DNA from: Streptomyces sp. NBC_00162
GTDB taxonomy: Bacteria > Actinomycetota > Actinomycetes > Streptomycetales > Streptomycetaceae
DNA length: 64,000 nucleotides
Assembly: GCF_024611995.1 (NCBI RefSeq)
Contig: NZ_CP102509.1
Coordinates: forward strand, 7,998,001-8,062,000
Reading direction: 5' to 3'
In this document: one piece after another, positions 34,070-42,180 of the stretch
Layout: each line of letters opens with the position of its first letter
How positions within the stretch are numbered: the stretch's first letter is position 1
Notes under the pieces: model-generated
Seen by the model: the letters and a program-made list of their open reading frames with translations, nothing else
The model's database searches: none
What the model was told of the DNA's origin: nothing
Made by a program: the position numbers and the translations under genes

Positions 34070-34594
34070 ATGACCGCATCCACGCATGCCGCCCACCTCG
34101 CCCAACTCAACGTCGCCACACTCCTCTACCCCTTCGACGACCCGCGCGTGGCGCCCTTCGTCGAGATGCTCGATCCGGTCAACTCCGCCGCCGATGGCGC
34201 GCCCGGTTTCGTATGGCGGCTCGCGGAGGAGGGGGAGGCCGACGCCACCGGCCTGCGCCCGGCGGGCGAGGACGTCATCGTCAACCTGTCGGTGTGGGAG
34301 ACCCAGGAGGCTCTGTGGGACTTCGCCTACCGCAGCGGGCACCTGGAGGTGATGCGGCGGCGCCGCGAATGGTTCGAACGGCACGTCGAGGCGCACCTGG
34401 TGCTCTGGTGGGTCCCCGCCGGTCACCTCCCGACCGCCGACGAGGCCCTGGAGCGGCTGGCGGACCTGCAGGCGCACGGGCCGTCCCCGCGCGCGTTCAC
34501 CTTTGCCTCCTCCTACACCGCCGCCGAGGCCGCCCAGCACCTTCAGACAGTGCCGCCGGCGCAGCCAGAGCAGGCCGCCGGAGCGCGCGGTTGA
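34070..34594 (+). CDS. DUF3291 domain protein
   Basis: The 174-residue protein carries the DUF3291 pattern: LAQLNVATLLYPFDDPRVAP, APGFVWRLAEEGEADATGLR, VIVNLSVWETQEALWDFAYR and HLVLWWVPAGHLPTADEALE. It resembles a dimeric alpha/beta barrel monooxygenase fold; the activity is unknown. TTGACA at 34034-34039 and TGGGAT at 34058-34063 (18-bp spacing) form a possible own promoter only a few bases before ATG 34070. The gene follows the COG2345 regulator by 32 bp. Confidence 0.8.
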   Translation: MTASTHAAHLAQLNVATLLYPFDDPRVAPFVEMLDPVNSAADGAPGFVWRLAEEGEADATGLRPAGEDVIVNLSVWETQEALWDFAYRSGHLEVMRRRREWFERHVEAHLVLWWVPAGHLPTADEALERLADLQAHGPSPRAFTFASSYTAAEAAQHLQTVPPAQPEQAAGARG

Positions 34595-34679
34595 CGTCGG
34601 CCGGGGACTCGCCGGCGGTCTGAAGCAAGGACGTTCAGCCCAGCAGGGCAACGAAGTCGGGTGAGTCCGGGTTCCGGGG

Positions 34680-34710
34680 TTGAAGTTGTCGCTGCGTCAG
34701 CTTCTACCGT
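34680..34710 (+). promoter_or_regulatory. MerR-type promoter with 19-bp spacer
   Basis: TTGAAG (34680-34685) and TACCGT (34705-34710) are separated by 19 bp, the over-long spacing typical of MerR-controlled promoters. The spacer overlaps an inverted repeat, GAAGTTG at 34682-34688 and CAGCTTC at 34698-34704 (six of seven paired). MerR activators bind such repeats and untwist the DNA to realign the hexamers. Confidence 0.65.
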
Positions 34711-34763
34711 CCTTTCCAGGGCCGGAGAGACCGGCCCGGTGACGCACTCGTGAGGGAGCGGTG

Positions 34764-35522
34764 ATGGACTGGTCCATCGCGGAGGTGGCCCGAATCTCGG
34801 GCGTGACCGCCCGGACCCTGCGCCACTACGACGAGATCGGTCTCCTCCCGCCGGCCCGGATCGGCGCCAACGGCCACCGCTACTACGAGGACCGCCAGCT
34901 TCTGCTGCTGCAGCAGATCCTCGTCCTGCGGGCGCTGGGCGTCGGGCTGCCGGAGATCGGCCGGATCCTGTCCGAGCAGGTCGCCGAGGTGGACGCGCTG
35001 CGCGGCCATCACCGGCGGCTGCTCGCGGAGCGAGACCGGCTCGACGCCCTGGCCGGCACTGTCTTCCGCACGATCGTCGAACTGGAGCAGTCCGGAAAGG
35101 ACGGCCGACCCATGACCATCAACCGACCTGAGAACCTGTTCGAGGGCGTGCAGCCCTCCCAGTACGAAGAGAACATGCGCGACTTCCCCGAGCTCGCCGA
35201 GGAGGTCGGTCGGCGGGCGGCCACGATGAGCCAGGCCGATGCCGAGGCCGGACACCGCGAGCGCACAGCGCAGATGATCCGGCTGGCCGAGCTGATGGCC
35301 GCCGGCCACCGGGCCGACGCCGAGCCCGTGCAGGCCGAGATCGGCGCCCAGTACGGGGCGCTCACCGAGCTGCGCGCCGTGTCCGCCGAGGAGTACCGCG
35401 CGATCGGGCGCTCCTGTGTGGACAACGAGGCCTGGCGCGCCGCTTACGAGGCGATCACCCCGGGCCTGGCCGCGTACCAGCGGGACGCCATCGATGCCTA
35501 CGCCACGTCCAGGCTGAGCTGA
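34764..35522 (+). CDS. MerR family regulator with TipAS antibiotic-recognition domain
   Basis: The N-terminal MerR HTH is MDWSIAEVARISGVTARTLR, then HYDEIGLLPPARIGANGHRY, followed by a coiled coil. The C-terminal half (FEGVQPSQYEENMRDFPELA and RAVSAEEYRAIGRSCVDNEA) matches the TipAS domain that binds thiopeptide-like drugs in S. lividans TipAL. ATG 34764 has GGGAG at good spacing. A 19-bp-spacer promoter just upstream points to autoactivation. The inducer is unknown. Confidence 0.88.
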   Translation: MDWSIAEVARISGVTARTLRHYDEIGLLPPARIGANGHRYYEDRQLLLLQQILVLRALGVGLPEIGRILSEQVAEVDALRGHHRRLLAERDRLDALAGTVFRTIVELEQSGKDGRPMTINRPENLFEGVQPSQYEENMRDFPELAEEVGRRAATMSQADAEAGHRERTAQMIRLAELMAAGHRADAEPVQAEIGAQYGALTELRAVSAEEYRAIGRSCVDNEAWRAAYEAITPGLAAYQRDAIDAYATSRLS

Positions 35523-35540
35523 CGCCGAGCCTGTTTCGGG

Positions 35541-36320
35541 TCAGCTCGAGCGCTCGACGCGCGCGAGCCAGTCAGTGAGGAGGGCGCGCAGGAGTTCCGG
35601 TTGCTCGTGGGGCAGGGCGTGTCCCGCGTCGTCGGCCACGGCGAGCGAGGCGTGCGGGTAGTGGTCGACCAGGTCGGTCGCGGCGGCATATCCGACGGTC
35701 GAGTCCAGCCGCCCTGCCACGACCACTGTCGGCCCCGCGTAAGCCGGCGCGTGATCGGGAGTCAGCGTCCATCGTTCGCCGATTCGCTCGAGCGCTGCAT
35801 GGTCGACGAGCGCGGCGGCTGGGGCGACGTAGCGTTCGTACCGTTCGAGCATCTCCGGGGTCTGGATCACGAAGTAGCTCCGGAAGACGTCGTCGCCGAT
35901 CTCACCCGATCCGGCGACGACGCGGTGCTCCGGCACGTCGCGCAGTTCTGACAACAACGGACAGACGAGCGCCAGACCGGCGACCTGCGCCGGGCGCCTC
36001 GCGGCCATCGCCTGCGCGTAGTACGCGCCCGCCGAGTGGCCGACAAGGAGGTGCGCGCTCCCGCCAGTGACCTCGTCGGCGAAGTCGAGCAGCGTGTCGA
36101 GCACGTCGTCGGCGCTGCGCAGCGTTCCGGGAGCGACTGTCCGGCCCATTCCGGGAAGGTCGGGATAGATCCGCCGCAGCCCCGCAACGCCGTCGAAAGC
36201 CAGCTCGAAGCAAGCCTCGGCCTCGCGGTGGTCGACGCCGGCGCCATGGAGTACCAGTACGGGTCGACCGGTCCCGTACTCCACGTAGTGGACCACCACC
36301 TGGCCCACTCGGATCTCCAT
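35541..36320 (-). CDS. Alpha/beta hydrolase
   Basis: The 259-residue protein has the oxyanion segment VLVLHGAG, the nucleophile elbow GHSAG with Ser96, an acidic residue in AGRLDS and the catalytic His in DDAGHALPHEQP. It fits the general alpha/beta hydrolase superfamily and cannot be narrowed further. No signal peptide is present. It converges with the MerR-TipAS gene and diverges from the amidohydrolase. Confidence 0.85.
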   Translation of the reverse strand: MEIRVGQVVVHYVEYGTGRPVLVLHGAGVDHREAEACFELAFDGVAGLRRIYPDLPGMGRTVAPGTLRSADDVLDTLLDFADEVTGGSAHLLVGHSAGAYYAQAMAARRPAQVAGLALVCPLLSELRDVPEHRVVAGSGEIGDDVFRSYFVIQTPEMLERYERYVAPAAALVDHAALERIGERWTLTPDHAPAYAGPTVVVAGRLDSTVGYAAATDLVDHYPHASLAVADDAGHALPHEQPELLRALLTDWLARVERSS

Positions 36321-36531
36321 CCCCGCAGGCTACCCGCGCAGGGGCGACTGAAGGATGAGTACGTGCCGACGGCGTTCTCGAACCCACCCGATTTCTACAA
36401 AATGTTGACGCGCCTCTATCGGAAATCCCGCCGCCTGACGGACGATCCAGGTACCCTCCCCGCTTTTCGTCTGACGTCTCGTCGGCGCAGGGAAGGGCGA
36501 GCCCACCCCGGCCGTTGGGAGGCAACACGAC

Positions 36532-38004
36532 ATGGACCCGCTCCGTGAATGTCCCGGCACCGCCTCAGACGCAGCGCATGCAGCGCATACAGCCCCGCAC
36601 CCTGATCCCCGGCCCGCGCCGCCCAGCCGCCGCGGCGTACTGGCTGGCCTGGGCATGGCCGCGGCCGTGCCCTTGGTCCTCGGCGCCGGTCGTACGCAGC
36701 CGCGAGGGGGAACCCCGACGGGCCGGGCTGCGGTGCTCAGGAACGCCGCACTCGTGCTCACCATGGACCGCGCCCTCGGCGAAGGCCCGCTGGGCGCCGT
36801 GGAGCAGGCGGACGTCCTCATGCGCGACGGTCTCATCTCGGCAGTCGGCAAGCGGCTGCCGGCCCCGCCCGGCACCCAGGTGATCGATGCCGCCGGGAAG
36901 CTGGTGATGCCGGGGTTCGTGGACGTCCACACGCACCTGTGGCAGTCGTCGATGCGAGGCGGCTGCGCGGACCGTGACCTCTTCGGATGGCTGGCCGACT
37001 GCAATTGGCGGACGTTCTCCCGGATCGCACCGGCGGACATGTACCGCTTCGTCCGCCTCGGCGCCCTCGACTCCCTGCAGTCCGGTGTGACCACGCTCGT
37101 GGACTGGGTGGACGCCATCCCGTACGACACCACGGTCCAGTACGTACGGGCCCTGGCCGATACGGGGGTGCGCTTCGCCTACGCCATGTTCCAGGCCGAG
37201 CGGGATGCCACCCTGATCACCCGGGCGAAGCGGGAACTCATCGACCCGGTGCCGCTCGCCTCGGCGCAGGTCGCCACGCACGCGGCGCGGGCCATCCAGG
37301 GCCTCAACCGAGTTCACTGGGAGATCGCCCAGGATCTCGGCGTTATGCTCAACAGCCATGTCCTCGAACGCAGCGAACAGCGGGCGGACGACCCGATCGG
37401 CACCCTGACGGACATCGGCGCGCTGGGCCCCCGGCTGCTGATGAACCACGCGATCCACCTGACCGACGACGAGCTGGCCGCTGTCGCCTCGCACGACGTG
37501 AGGGTCTCGCACTGCCCGCTCAGCAACATGCGGCTCGCCTCGGGGATCATGCGGCTGCCGGACTTCGGCCGACGGGGTGTCAAGGTCGGGCTCGGCCAGG
37601 ACGGCGGCACCAACGACACCTCGGACTTCTTCGCCCTCATGAAGACGGCCGTCGGCCTGCAGCGGGTTCGCGCCCAGGAGACGTCGGTGTTCCCCCAGAT
37701 CCACGACGTGCTGCGGATCGCCACGCTCGGCGGAGCCGAAGCGATCGGCATGGCCGACACCGTCGGGTCGTTGACGCCCGGCAAGAGCGCCGATGTCATC
37801 GTGATCGACCCGGCCGCCCTCAACTTCGCGCCTCGGTTCGACTGGATCAACCAGATCGTGCTCAACGGCCGACCGGAGAACGTCCACGCGGTCTTCGTGA
37901 ACGGCCGGCCGCTCAAACTCAACGGACGCCTCGTCGACGTGGACCCCGGTCGGGTCGTACACGAAGCGGAAGCCGCGGCCGCGCGACTTCGGGCCGTCTC
38001 CTGA
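36532..38004 (+). CDS. Amidohydrolase family protein with Tat-like signal
   Basis: Residues 32-52 (SRRGVLAGLGMAAAVPLVLG) look like a twin-arginine signal, so the enzyme is probably exported folded. The metal site follows: His133-x-His135 in DVHTHLW, then NSHVLE, NHAIHL, and GLGQDGGTNDTSDF with the catalytic Asp. This set matches the cytosine/5-methylthioadenosine/S-adenosylhomocysteine deaminase and TrzN/AtzA-like branch. The 490-residue length is normal including the signal. The substrate is unknown, and a secreted member is unusual for this branch. Confidence 0.85.
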   Translation: MDPLRECPGTASDAAHAAHTAPHPDPRPAPPSRRGVLAGLGMAAAVPLVLGAGRTQPRGGTPTGRAAVLRNAALVLTMDRALGEGPLGAVEQADVLMRDGLISAVGKRLPAPPGTQVIDAAGKLVMPGFVDVHTHLWQSSMRGGCADRDLFGWLADCNWRTFSRIAPADMYRFVRLGALDSLQSGVTTLVDWVDAIPYDTTVQYVRALADTGVRFAYAMFQAERDATLITRAKRELIDPVPLASAQVATHAARAIQGLNRVHWEIAQDLGVMLNSHVLERSEQRADDPIGTLTDIGALGPRLLMNHAIHLTDDELAAVASHDVRVSHCPLSNMRLASGIMRLPDFGRRGVKVGLGQDGGTNDTSDFFALMKTAVGLQRVRAQETSVFPQIHDVLRIATLGGAEAIGMADTVGSLTPGKSADVIVIDPAALNFAPRFDWINQIVLNGRPENVHAVFVNGRPLKLNGRLVDVDPGRVVHEAEAAAARLRAVS

Positions 38005-38036
38005 ACCCGATTCCCCGGGTCAGGCCATCAGGGAGA

Positions 38037-38061
38037 GTTCGGTCCGGTTCGGTCCGGTCCG
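38037..38061. repeat. Short tandem repeat GTTCGGTCCG
   Basis: The 10-mer GTTCGGTCCG occurs twice in tandem (38037-38046 and 38047-38056), followed by a partial GTCCG. It lies between the amidohydrolase stop and the next gene and could be a slipped repeat or a regulator site. Confidence 0.5.
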
Positions 38062-38150
38062 GTGCGGCGATGTAAATGGCAAATCTCCTTACGGCTGACG
38101 TGTCCGCGACGACAATGAGGGCTTCGGGTGTGGCTACGGGGGGACGGCGC

Positions 38151-39194
38151 ATGGTCGAGCAGGTATTAGCGATCTTCACTCAGATGGCCGGAGGAACGGC
38201 CGCGGTGGTCGGGGCGGAAGTGGGCCATGCCGTCTCGACCATCGTGCGCGATCGTCTGGGAACGACCGAACAGGGTCGCGCGGCGATCAGCACCGTGGAG
38301 ACCAGCCCCACCGACCCGGCGGCCGTCGAGCAATTGCGGGACATCGTCGAGTCGGAGATGGCCGCCGATCCGCGCTTCGCCGAGCGGATTGCCCTGGCCC
38401 TCGCGGGTCCGCCTCCCGCATCCGCGCCTCGCATCAACACGGGCATTTCGTTCGACAACAGCCCGGTACGGGGCCGCCCCATCATTTCCATGGCCGGAGT
38501 GACGGTCAGCAATACCCGCAACGTTCGTTTCTCCCTGCTCGCCGCGGCTCTCGTGCTGGTCGCGCTGCTTGCCTTGGGCCTCTACGGCGGCACGCAGCTC
38601 TTCAACGGCGACGATTCCCCGGCACAGGGTGGAGCCGGGTCCCCAAAGTCCGCCACGGCCATCAAGGACGCGGCGCTGGCCAAGACGATCCCTCCCGGTA
38701 TGGACAGCCTGCCGACCGGCTGGAGTGTCGGCTCGGGCTATCCCAAGGAGTTTCGCTGCGGGGGAATGCCCGCGAAGTGCCGAGACGCGCTGCTCGACAT
38801 CCAGACGTCCTACACCCCGGGCTTCTACTTCGATCAGGCACAGATCGAAGTGGTGACCTATCCGAGCGTTGAAGCGGCGACCGCCGGATACGCCGAAATC
38901 AAACGAGAAAACGCGGACTTCGGATCCACCCCGACGCCGGTGGCCATGTCGAACGCGGGCGGAGACGAGTCCGCCGCAGTCGAATGGGCCAACAGTCCGA
39001 CGCCCGGCATTACCGAGGCGACCGGCGCGTTCGCGGTCGTCAGGGTGGGGACGGTCGTCATCAATGTCGTCATGATGGACGAGGGCGCCGGCGGCACAGA
39101 CCTCGGCATCCTCCAGTCCTTCGCCGCGACCGCGACCGCCCGCGCCCAGCAGACACAGAACGGTCAGGCTCCCAGCGCCGTCATGACGCGCTAG
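38151..39194 (+). CDS. Single-pass membrane protein of unknown function, upstream of ram
   Basis: Residues 1-90 are helical and cytoplasmic (MVEQVLAIFTQMAGGTAAVV, SEMAADPRFAERIALALAGP). They are followed by a Gly/Ser beta stretch (GISFDNSPVRGRPIISMAGV), one transmembrane helix (FSLLAAALVLVALLALGLYG, near residues 124-145), and a 200-residue outer domain with two Cys (FRCGGMPAKCRD). The N-terminal layout resembles Streptomyces sensor or effector-adaptor modules seen near STAND NTPases; this is an impression. ATG 38151 has a GGGGGGA site; ATG 38076 is an alternative. Codon 6 is TTA (38166-38168), so expression may depend on bldA tRNA. Confidence 0.62.
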   Translation: MVEQVLAIFTQMAGGTAAVVGAEVGHAVSTIVRDRLGTTEQGRAAISTVETSPTDPAAVEQLRDIVESEMAADPRFAERIALALAGPPPASAPRINTGISFDNSPVRGRPIISMAGVTVSNTRNVRFSLLAAALVLVALLALGLYGGTQLFNGDDSPAQGGAGSPKSATAIKDAALAKTIPPGMDSLPTGWSVGSGYPKEFRCGGMPAKCRDALLDIQTSYTPGFYFDQAQIEVVTYPSVEAATAGYAEIKRENADFGSTPTPVAMSNAGGDESAAVEWANSPTPGITEATGAFAVVRVGTVVINVVMMDEGAGGTDLGILQSFAATATARAQQTQNGQAPSAVMTR

Positions 39195-39246
39195 GCAGCG
39201 GTGCCAAGCCGGTGCCAAGCGGGTGTCATCCGGTGAGGAATCCCTC

Positions 39247-39314
39247 GTGACTCGTGAGTACTGCACACCCCGTCAGTGACAGCGGTGACTGTCGCCGCGT
39301 CCGCCGGGCGTGAC
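39247..39314. promoter_or_regulatory. Candidate regulator-binding repeats before ramC
   Basis: The 5-mer GTGAC occurs four times in 68 bp (39247, 39276, 39285, 39310), with flanking TCAGTGACA and GGTGACTGTC context, in the 154-bp gap before ramC. RamR homologues are known to bind several sites upstream of ramC. Whether these repeats are those sites cannot be decided from this sequence. Confidence 0.3.
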
Positions 39315-39348
39315 ACGGTCGGGTCTGCCACCGACCGAGGGAGCAGGT

Positions 39349-41991
39349 GTGAACAAGGGGTACGCCGCCTTCTGCGACTCCGACCGCTGGTTCTACGACG
39401 CGCCGTACCGGCGGGTCGGTGAGAGCTACGCGGCCGCCCTCGCCCCCGTCCCGCCGGGGTGGCGCTCGCACCGGAGCGGCGACTGGCTCGCGCTGCGTCC
39501 CGTCGGCGCCGAACTGCCCGCGCAGGGCTGGAAGATCCACGTCTCGGCCACGCTCGACAACGCCGAGTCGGTGCTGACGACGGTGTACGAGTACTGCACC
39601 TCCCGAGGCATCGCCTTCAAGTTCATACCGAGCCGGTACCTGTTACACCTGCGCAACGCCAAGTACGCCGACCGCGCGGCGAGCGGGAAGTTCATCACCG
39701 TCTACCCGGCCGACGAGCAGCAGTGCGGCCGGATCGCGGAGGACCTCGACGCCTCGCTGGCGGGAGCGGCCGGCCCGTACATCCTCAGCGATCTGCGCTG
39801 GGCCGCCGGACCGGTCCACCTGCGCTACGGCAGTTTCACCCTGCGGCACTGCTACGACGAGCACGGCGCACTGGTCCCGGCCATAGAGGCCCCCGACGGG
39901 CGGCTCGTACCGGACCGGCGCGGACCGGCCTTCCAGCCGCCCGAGTGGCTCGAACTGCCCGACTTCCTGAAGCCGCATCTCGCAGCGCGCTCCGCGGTCA
40001 CCCTGACCGGCGTCCCCTTCACGGTGGAGCGGGCGCTGCACTTCTCCAACGGCGGCGGCGTCTACCTCGGGAAGGACAGCCGCACCGGCGAGGCCGTGGT
40101 CCTCAAGGAGGCCCGGCCGTACGCCGGGCTCGCCGCCGACGGCGCCGACGCCGTGACCCGGCTGCACCGCGAACAGGCCGCACTGGAACGGCTGACGGGC
40201 CTGGGCTGCGTCCCGGAGGTCCGGGGCACGTTCACCGTCGGCGACCACCACTTCCTGGTGCTGGAACACCTCGCCGGCAAACCGCTCAACACCTACTTCG
40301 CCCGCCGCCACCCGCTGATCGAGGCAGATCCCGACCCGGCGGAGCTCGCCTCGTACACCGAGTGGGCCCTCACCATCCACCGGCGGGTCACGGAGGCCGT
40401 CGACGCCGTGCACGCCCGCGGCGTGGTCTTCAACGACCTCCACCTCTTCAACATCATGGTGGCGGAGGACGAGACGGGCGAACCCTCCGTCGCGCTGCTG
40501 GACTTCGAAGCCGCCGCGCACGTAGACGAGGGGCTGCGGCAGACCGTGGCCAACCCCGCCTTCGTCGCACCGGCCGAGCGCCGCGGGTTCTCCGTCGACC
40601 GCTACGCCCTTGCCTGCCTGCGGCTCGCCCTGTTCCTCCCGTTGACCAGCCTGCTCGTCCTGGACCGGGCCAAGGCCGCACACCTGGCGGCCGTGGCTGC
40701 CGAACAGTTCCCCGTGCCGCGGCGGTTCCTCGACGAGGCCGTCGAGGAGATCCTGTCCGGCGTCCCGCAGGGCGCACCGGGCGACCGCGTGCCCGCACCG
40801 GCCGGGCCGTACCTGCCCGTCGAGCCACGGGAATGGCCGGCCGCCCGTACGTCGATGACCGCGGCGCTGCGCGCGAGTGCCACCCCGGACCGCGAGGACC
40901 GCCTCGTCCCGGGCGACATCGCCCAGTTCGCGACCGCCGGGGGAGGGATCGGCTTCGGCTACGGGGTCGCCGGAGTGCTCCACGCCCTCGCCGAGACCGG
41001 TGCCGAACCCTGGCCCGAGGCCGAGGAATGGCTCCTCGACCGCACCGCGGAACCGGCTTCCGGCACTCCGCTCGGCTTCTACGACGGCCTGGCCGGCACG
41101 GCCTGGACGCTGCACCGGCTCGGACACCACGACCGTGCCCTCGCCCTCGCCGACCTGCTGCTGCACCAGCCGTGGGAGAGCGCGGGCCCCGACCTGCACA
41201 GCGGACTCGCCGGCATCGGCCTCGCCCTGGACGCGCTCGGCACCGCGAGCGGCGAGAGCGAGCTGCACGCTGCGGCCCTGCGCTGCGCCGAACTGATCGC
41301 CCGGCCGGAGCATCGGCCCACCCGCGCGGGACTGCTGTACGGCAACTCCGGCCCCGCCCTGCTCCTCGTGCGGCTGTACGAGCGCACCGGCGACAAGGAA
41401 CTGCTGATCCAGGCCGCCCACGCGCTCCACCGCGACCTCGACCGCTGCGTCACCAGCGCGTACGGCACCCTCCAGGTGAACGAGGGCTGGCGCACCATGC
41501 CGTACCTCGGCGAGGGCAGCGTCGGCATCGGCATGGTGCTCGACGACTGGCTGGAGCACGGTCCCGACGAGCGCTTCGAACAGGCCCGGCGCGAGATCGT
41601 ACGAGCGGCGCAGGCGACCTTCTACGCCCAGCCCGGGCTGCTGCGCGGCGCCGCCGGGATGATCCTCCACCTGGCCCGGACCACCACGCCGGGCCCGGGA
41701 ACCGGCCCCCAAGCCATCGCCCGCCAGATCGACGCACTGGCCCGGCACGCCGTGCCGTACCAGGGGCATCTGGCCTTCCCGGGCGAGCAGATGATGCGGC
41801 TGTCCATGGACCTCGCCACGGGCACGGCCGGCGCTCTCCTCGCCCTCGGCAGCGCGGCGCCCGGCGGGCGCGCGCACCTGCCGTTCCTCCCGCCGCTGCG
41901 CGAGCGCGGCGCCCCCAAGCCGGTCCCACCCGGGGCCGTGACCCATCGCACCACTCGAGAGAAGAAGAGGAACCGACATGACGCTTCTTGA
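39349..41991 (+). CDS. ramC: Class III lanthionine synthetase RamC/AmfT (LanKC)
   Basis: The 880-residue enzyme has three parts. An N-terminal lyase domain opens NKGYAAFCDSDRWFYDAPYR and carries SGKFITVYP. A Ser/Thr kinase domain follows: glycine loop SNGGGVYLGKD, Lys253 in VVLKEARP, Asp363 and Asn368 in FNDLHLFNIM, and Asp385 in LLDFE. A C-terminal cyclase-like domain lacks the Cys-Cys-His zinc ligands, which defines class III rather than class IV. It phosphorylates and eliminates Ser residues of RamS and forms lanthionine rings. Start GTG 39349 has GAGGGAG. Codon 99 is TTA (39643-39645). The gene overlaps ramS by 14 bp. Confidence 0.95.
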   Translation: MNKGYAAFCDSDRWFYDAPYRRVGESYAAALAPVPPGWRSHRSGDWLALRPVGAELPAQGWKIHVSATLDNAESVLTTVYEYCTSRGIAFKFIPSRYLLHLRNAKYADRAASGKFITVYPADEQQCGRIAEDLDASLAGAAGPYILSDLRWAAGPVHLRYGSFTLRHCYDEHGALVPAIEAPDGRLVPDRRGPAFQPPEWLELPDFLKPHLAARSAVTLTGVPFTVERALHFSNGGGVYLGKDSRTGEAVVLKEARPYAGLAADGADAVTRLHREQAALERLTGLGCVPEVRGTFTVGDHHFLVLEHLAGKPLNTYFARRHPLIEADPDPAELASYTEWALTIHRRVTEAVDAVHARGVVFNDLHLFNIMVAEDETGEPSVALLDFEAAAHVDEGLRQTVANPAFVAPAERRGFSVDRYALACLRLALFLPLTSLLVLDRAKAAHLAAVAAEQFPVPRRFLDEAVEEILSGVPQGAPGDRVPAPAGPYLPVEPREWPAARTSMTAALRASATPDREDRLVPGDIAQFATAGGGIGFGYGVAGVLHALAETGAEPWPEAEEWLLDRTAEPASGTPLGFYDGLAGTAWTLHRLGHHDRALALADLLLHQPWESAGPDLHSGLAGIGLALDALGTASGESELHAAALRCAELIARPEHRPTRAGLLYGNSGPALLLVRLYERTGDKELLIQAAHALHRDLDRCVTSAYGTLQVNEGWRTMPYLGEGSVGIGMVLDDWLEHGPDERFEQARREIVRAAQATFYAQPGLLRGAAGMILHLARTTTPGPGTGPQAIARQIDALARHAVPYQGHLAFPGEQMMRLSMDLATGTAGALLALGSAAPGGRAHLPFLPPLRERGAPKPVPPGAVTHRTTREKKRNRHDAS

Positions 41992-42112
41992 CCTGCAGTC
42001 GATGGAGACCCCGAAGGAAGAGTCCACCGAGGCCGCGATGACGGGCGGCGGCAGCCGGGCCAGCCTGCTGCTCTGCGGTGACAGCAGCCTGAGCCTCACG
42101 ACCTGTCACTGA
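41978..42112 (+). CDS. ramS: RamS/AmfS SapB-type lanthipeptide precursor
   Basis: The 44-codon gene starts inside the end of ramC with AGAGGAA as ribosome site. The leader carries LLDLQSMETPKEE, matching the conserved class III leader helix and known RamS/AmfS peptides. The core (residues 22-44) contains SRASLLLCGDSSLS and ends TTCH. Both halves follow the SxxSxxxC pattern (Ser26, Ser29, Cys33 and Ser36, Ser39, Cys43), as in SapB, whose rings join the first Ser and Cys while the middle Ser becomes dehydroalanine. Compared with SapB, as I remember it, the core has two extra glycines after TG, Leu for Ile at residue 40 and a terminal His instead of Asn. SapB is a surfactant that lets aerial hyphae break surface tension. 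Confidence 0.96.
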   Translation: MTLLDLQSMETPKEESTEAAMTGGGSRASLLLCGDSSLSLTTCH

Positions 42113-42124
42113 TTCAGGTCACCT

Positions 42125-42154
42125 CGGGCCCGGGCGGTTCGCCGCCCGGGCCCG
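42125..42154 (+). terminator. UUCG-tetraloop hairpin between ramS and ramA
   Basis: Thirteen perfect GC base pairs (42125-42137 with 42142-42154) close on a TTCG tetraloop, 12 bp after the ramS stop. Such a hairpin would protect the ramC-ramS message and partly terminate before the transporter genes, so that the peptide is made in excess over its exporter. Confidence 0.75.
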
Positions 42155-42180
42155 CACCACATCACTGGAGGCATCCGCCG

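Noticed and set aside
39459..41981. 840-codon open frame on the plus strand in another frame
   Set aside because: Out-of-frame shadow of ramC with Arg/Pro-rich composition.
39643..42099. 818-codon open frame on the minus strand
   Set aside because: Antisense to ramC, whose kinase and lyase motifs are intact on the plus strand.
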